Of a DNA stretch of 64,000 nucleotides, positions 60,766 to 64,000 are shown in pieces. The stretch comes from Riptortus pedestris (taxonomy: Eukaryota; Arthropoda; Insecta; Hemiptera; Alydidae): positions 83,813,001-83,877,000 of the forward strand of contig CM032229.1 in assembly GCA_019009955.1 (NCBI GenBank), in the 5' to 3' direction. The position numbers and the translations under genes were made by a program. The notes beneath the pieces were generated by a model. The model was not told where the DNA came from. It saw only the letters and a list, made by a program, of their open reading frames with translations, and did not search any database. How positions within the stretch are numbered: position 1 is the first letter of the stretch; each line of letters opens with the position of its first letter.

Positions 60766-61650
60766 ACCCCCCATTTTTATTTTAGCAGTATGCCGTTGAA
60801 TAAAATTAATATTGGTGTCGTTTAGAGAAATGTTTTTTTGATAATGAAGGCAATCTATAACTTCAACGAATCATCTCATAAAAACATTTTTAGTGAGTAG
60901 AGATATTGGAAATAACGGGCTAATATTATACCACCCACACTGAGTTGACGCCCACTTTTTGGACTAATCCCACTTGTCCTTGTAATTGGAATCTTGTCAA
61001 TTTGTTATAATAATTACTTCGTTGCTCTAGATCCGCCTACACTTTCTAAAAAAAAAAAAAAGGATGGTTTGAATATTATATTAAGTTCAACCGAAGGAAC
61101 GATTTTTATTTCTACTATTCTTTGGTAAATGTGTTTGAAAAAATACAAATCAAACCTATTGTTCAGAGATGTTATTAGATTTCTCCTTTGGAGTGATCTG
61201 TTTTTTTTTTTTGGTGGGAAAACGGTGATATAAATCCTTTATAAAGTGCTGGATGGAATTCTTTTAACACTTGTAGCTGTTAGTATGTTAGTGCTTTGTA
61301 CTGAGCATAAATTTGGGGATGAGGGATTACTGTCAAATAGGATTTGTTGTAATATGGTATGGTGAACAGGTAGAGGCCGCTCGAGATTAGATAGGTTAGG
61401 TCGTTGAGTCGGAAACGGATACTCCGAGATGACTCCCTGGGAGTATGACAGTGAAGTGTAAGTTATGGTCATATCTGCGATCTGGTTTAACCAAAGGTCC
61501 AACTCTATTCTTCGTGACTGTGACAGAGAAGAGTGTTGTGGAGACAGCTAGACAACTCGATTGTGACCTGCCTCGGATCGGTAGCGTATAGGAGATCGGG
61601 TGTAGTGCTGGCCTTATCGTCCTACAGCCTTCGAGATCGTCTAGATAAAA
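60766..61650. other. unassigned stretch with a GC-richer segment
   Basis: 61370-61645 is markedly less AT-rich and open on the minus strand (87- and 98-codon frames), but no domain is recognised. It abuts the family A copy, and part of the 98-codon frame lies in that repeat. Confidence 0.4.
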
Positions 61651-62242
61651 GCCCGTCACGCAGGGGCTGCGTAAACTAAGCAGATTTCCCACGTAAAGTT
61701 ATACAATAGAGAAATCTCCATACGAGTGCCGATCAGTTACGGAAACGGCCGAATTAGCTTTCGGCGGGAAGCATAGGTCGTCCGTTGCACTTAATAAAAA
61801 TGCAAATATCTCGGTTAATATTCAAGATAGAGAATAAATATATATAACAATATTTATAGTAAATTTAATTTGCTATAAGATTGATTTTATACAATTTTTC
61901 GATTCAACGTATAGTAACGGAGATATTTTGAATTTTCGAAAATCCCCCTCTAAACCCCCCCCCTCCCGCTGGTCCGGTTTCAGCCGTGAAAGATCAACGA
62001 ATTTGATCTTTCTTTTTACATAAAACGATTAAATACCGAATTTGATGACGATTAAACAAAAATTGCGACCGCTAGAGTGTTAACAGACAAATACATATAT
62101 ATATATATATATATATATAGTTTTGAACGGACCTCATTTTCGCCATCTCCTGGGTAGGATCGATGGACATTTGGAGAAATTTTTCGAAAATCGCGTCATG
62201 AGTACGACCTCAATAGCTGATTTCCCTTAAGGGAAATCTGCT
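61651..62242 (+). repeat. repeat family A, copy 9 (full length, best preserved)
   Basis: Complete from cccgtcacgcaggggctgcg to gatttcccttaagggaaatc plus tgct, about 592 bp. (TA)n at 62095-62119. A good reference for the family, since all blocks are present and in order. Confidence 0.95.
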
Positions 62243-62848
62243 AATAAGGCGCCGGTCACCAATGGGGTTCTTGATGCACTGAATACGCGCACTGCACAGA
62301 TAGATGCACTTATTATTGGACTCTTATGAATGTAGCAAAGTACATCAGCAGTCCCTGAAAATTCGTTAACACCCATATTATTTTTTCTCAGCTAGAGTTA
62401 TCGATCATAATCGGATTAAATTTATATCCAATATAGTCGAAGACCTTGAAAAAAATTAAACCACTCTGCAATAATACCACACAGTTCATCAGGTCAAAAT
62501 ATTACGGGTAAACAAACCAGTGTTTTAAAATTTGGAAAAAGGAATATTAACCTTTGTGCTCATTCCATATACGGTTTATGGAATAACTACGCGTAAATAG
62601 AGCTGGATATGTAAATCCCGAAAAATAAATAATATTTATAAGTAAATAATCAATTGAAAAAAGACCAGTACATAAGCCAGTAATTTTAGGTTCTCTATAT
62701 AAAATCGGTAGCCCTACCTTGACTCGAAATGGGTAGCAAACTATTGATAGCCCGTCCCGATTAGTCTTGTCATAAAGTTAGTTAATAAATGGTATAATAA
62801 GTACTATGACATTTTTGTATTATTTTTATTTATTTACGACTCCTATAG
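62243..62848. other. AT-rich stretch with a SINE C scrap
   Basis: 62738-62790 (gatagcccgtcccgattagt) matches the tail part of SINE C. The rest shows nothing. Confidence 0.5.
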
Positions 62849-63026
62849 CTTCTATGGTTAATTGGGACGGGTTACCTACAGGATACCATCCCTTTCCTAT
62901 ACAGGGTGGGACTAAGGATTTTATTTAACGAGTTCATCTGTAAATATATTCCTATTGCTCAAGCGGGAATCGAACTCATCACTCTAAATTTACCATATGA
63001 GATTAAAACCTTTTTGTATTAAAAAT
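62849..63026 (-). repeat. SINE C, best copy
   Basis: On the minus strand: gatgagttcgattcccgctt is a polymerase III B box. A body follows with ctcgttaaataaaatcctta, and a tail module with gtaggtaacccgtcccaatt. On the head side it abuts a (CA)n tract (63027-63052). Related fragments are at 13798, 16546/17335, 27962, 59363 and 63104. Confidence 0.65.
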
Positions 63027-63052
63027 CACACACACACACACACACACACACA
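63027..63052. repeat. (CA)n microsatellite
   Basis: Direct reading. Confidence 0.95.
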
Positions 63053-63103
63053 TGTTATTTTTTTAAAATTTTTATTTCTTTATTTATTCTTAAAATCCAT
63101 AGT

Positions 63104-63170
63104 TCGCTCTGGCTAGAAAAGAGTGGTAACTTGTAGATGACCCGTCCCAATTAGCCTTAGTTGCATAAAG
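63104..63170 (+). repeat. SINE C, tail module in opposite orientation
   Basis: ggctagaaaagagtggtaac, then gtagatgacccgtcccaatt and agcc. Same module as 13810-13860. Confidence 0.6.
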
Positions 63171-64000
63171 TGGACATTGATAAATAATTAATTTATTTAT
63201 TTATTCTTTTTATGTTAAAAAAAATAACATGCGTGTGTAAGAGTTGAAAAATGAGACATGATGTAATTATTTAGTTCCTAATTCTTTATGCTACTCCTTG
63301 TTTCCTCTTAATCCGTTGGGGATTGCGTCTTCTTCCCTTGGGATAGCAGTTCGTGCTTTCGTCGTAACTCTGCTCAAGTAAGAAAATTTTCCACCTCTTA
63401 TTTATTTATTTTAATTTTCATTTACAAATTTTGATGTTTTTTTTTTTTTATTAAAAATTGAGATTTATTATATTTTTGGTGTGTTCTCCAATATTTGTAT
63501 CACATAGAAAATATATTATTAAACAATATAATAGCAACTCTAAATATAAATCAAAAAAATATTGTTAAGAATGAAAATAAATAAAATCCACAAACAGTTT
63601 AGAAAATTATTCAAGACTTATTTAAATTAATTAAAATCAACTCTTAAATGAAGACTGGCATTCAAATGTCAAACGACTTACAATAGTTAAGAGCATTCTT
63701 CTACCAGATAAGGAGCCTTTAAATCGAAACTAAAAAAACATTTTTGCTGAAATATAAAAAGTGAAATGATCACTGATAATTTGAACACATTCGACCTACA
63801 TGAGAAGAATACAAATTAGTATATTTTGATATAAATTATTTCATAATATTCAGTGGAAATTATAAGACGTGAACAGAAGACAAATATTTTCAAAAATGAT
63901 GAAATGACTATTTCATAGATTTACTAACCAAAATATAAAACTAAAAATTTCTAGGGGAAGTATGTGGCTTCTTAAAGCTTATTAGAGCACAAGAGGCTCA
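63171..64000. other. AT-rich end of the window
   Basis: 63290-63395 is less AT-rich, but no exon can be supported. The remainder is A/T-rich with short runs. Confidence 0.5.

Noticed and set aside
61239..61692. Overlapping 87- and 98-codon minus-strand frames
   Set aside because: Partly inside a family A copy, and no known domain. Kept only as a GC-richer unassigned segment.
1..64000. CRISPR array, bacterial operons or phage genes
   Set aside because: The tandem arrays here lack unique equal-length spacers, and no prokaryotic gene organisation is seen. The window is clearly eukaryotic.

Overview
The window is AT-rich, gene-poor animal DNA, most likely from an insect. The evidence is intron-split exons with GT-AG splice sites, many simple-sequence tracts, and remnants of typical insect mobile elements (piggyBac, mariner, a LINE with an RNase H tail, tRNA-derived SINEs, LTR elements). 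There are no bacterial-type operons. I cannot name the species; a hemipteran is only a guess from the overall look.

The one real host gene I can support is on the minus strand. Five small exons (53846-53920, 37953-38018, 36181-36249, 32630-32704, 31103-31220) join through phase-2 introns into one open reading frame. It encodes consecutive leucine-rich repeats that match, in order, the end of the repeat domain of a type-A leucine-rich-repeat G-protein-coupled receptor (the FSH/LH/TSH receptor family; in insects LGR1, the presumed GPA2/GPB5 thyrostimulin receptor). The 5' repeats and signal peptide would lie beyond 64000. The hinge and seven-helix domain are not found, and would lie at low coordinates or before position 1. 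One well-spliced but unassigned exon candidate sits at 7723-7805.

Most of the remainder is intron or flank filled with repeats. 1-5.3 kb: two copies of repeat family A, an internally deleted piggyBac, a 950-base T-rich tandem array and a copy of family B. 7.1-7.6 kb: a 26-bp-monomer tandem array with a 175-bp higher-order period. 10.5-11.3 kb: a LINE tail and a foldback element. 13-17.4 kb: family A, SINE pieces, and a short LTR element with a tRNA-Lys primer site that probably sits inside a SINE. 18.3-21.7 kb: a CT-rich tract, an internally deleted mariner inserted at a family A remnant, and family B with a 299-bp module in tandem. 23-27.3 kb: family A copies and an HTH (DUF4817-like) transposon remnant. 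29.3-30.4 kb: an ACGT-rich block and an LTR with a polypurine tract. 31-54 kb: the receptor gene with its intronic repeats. 54-64 kb: a foldback, SINEs and a near-complete family A copy.

The most distinctive repeat is family A, about 600 bp, with a 20-bp palindrome near one end and a microsatellite always at the same internal position. All calls were made by eye. Family names come from remembered family features, not from database searches.
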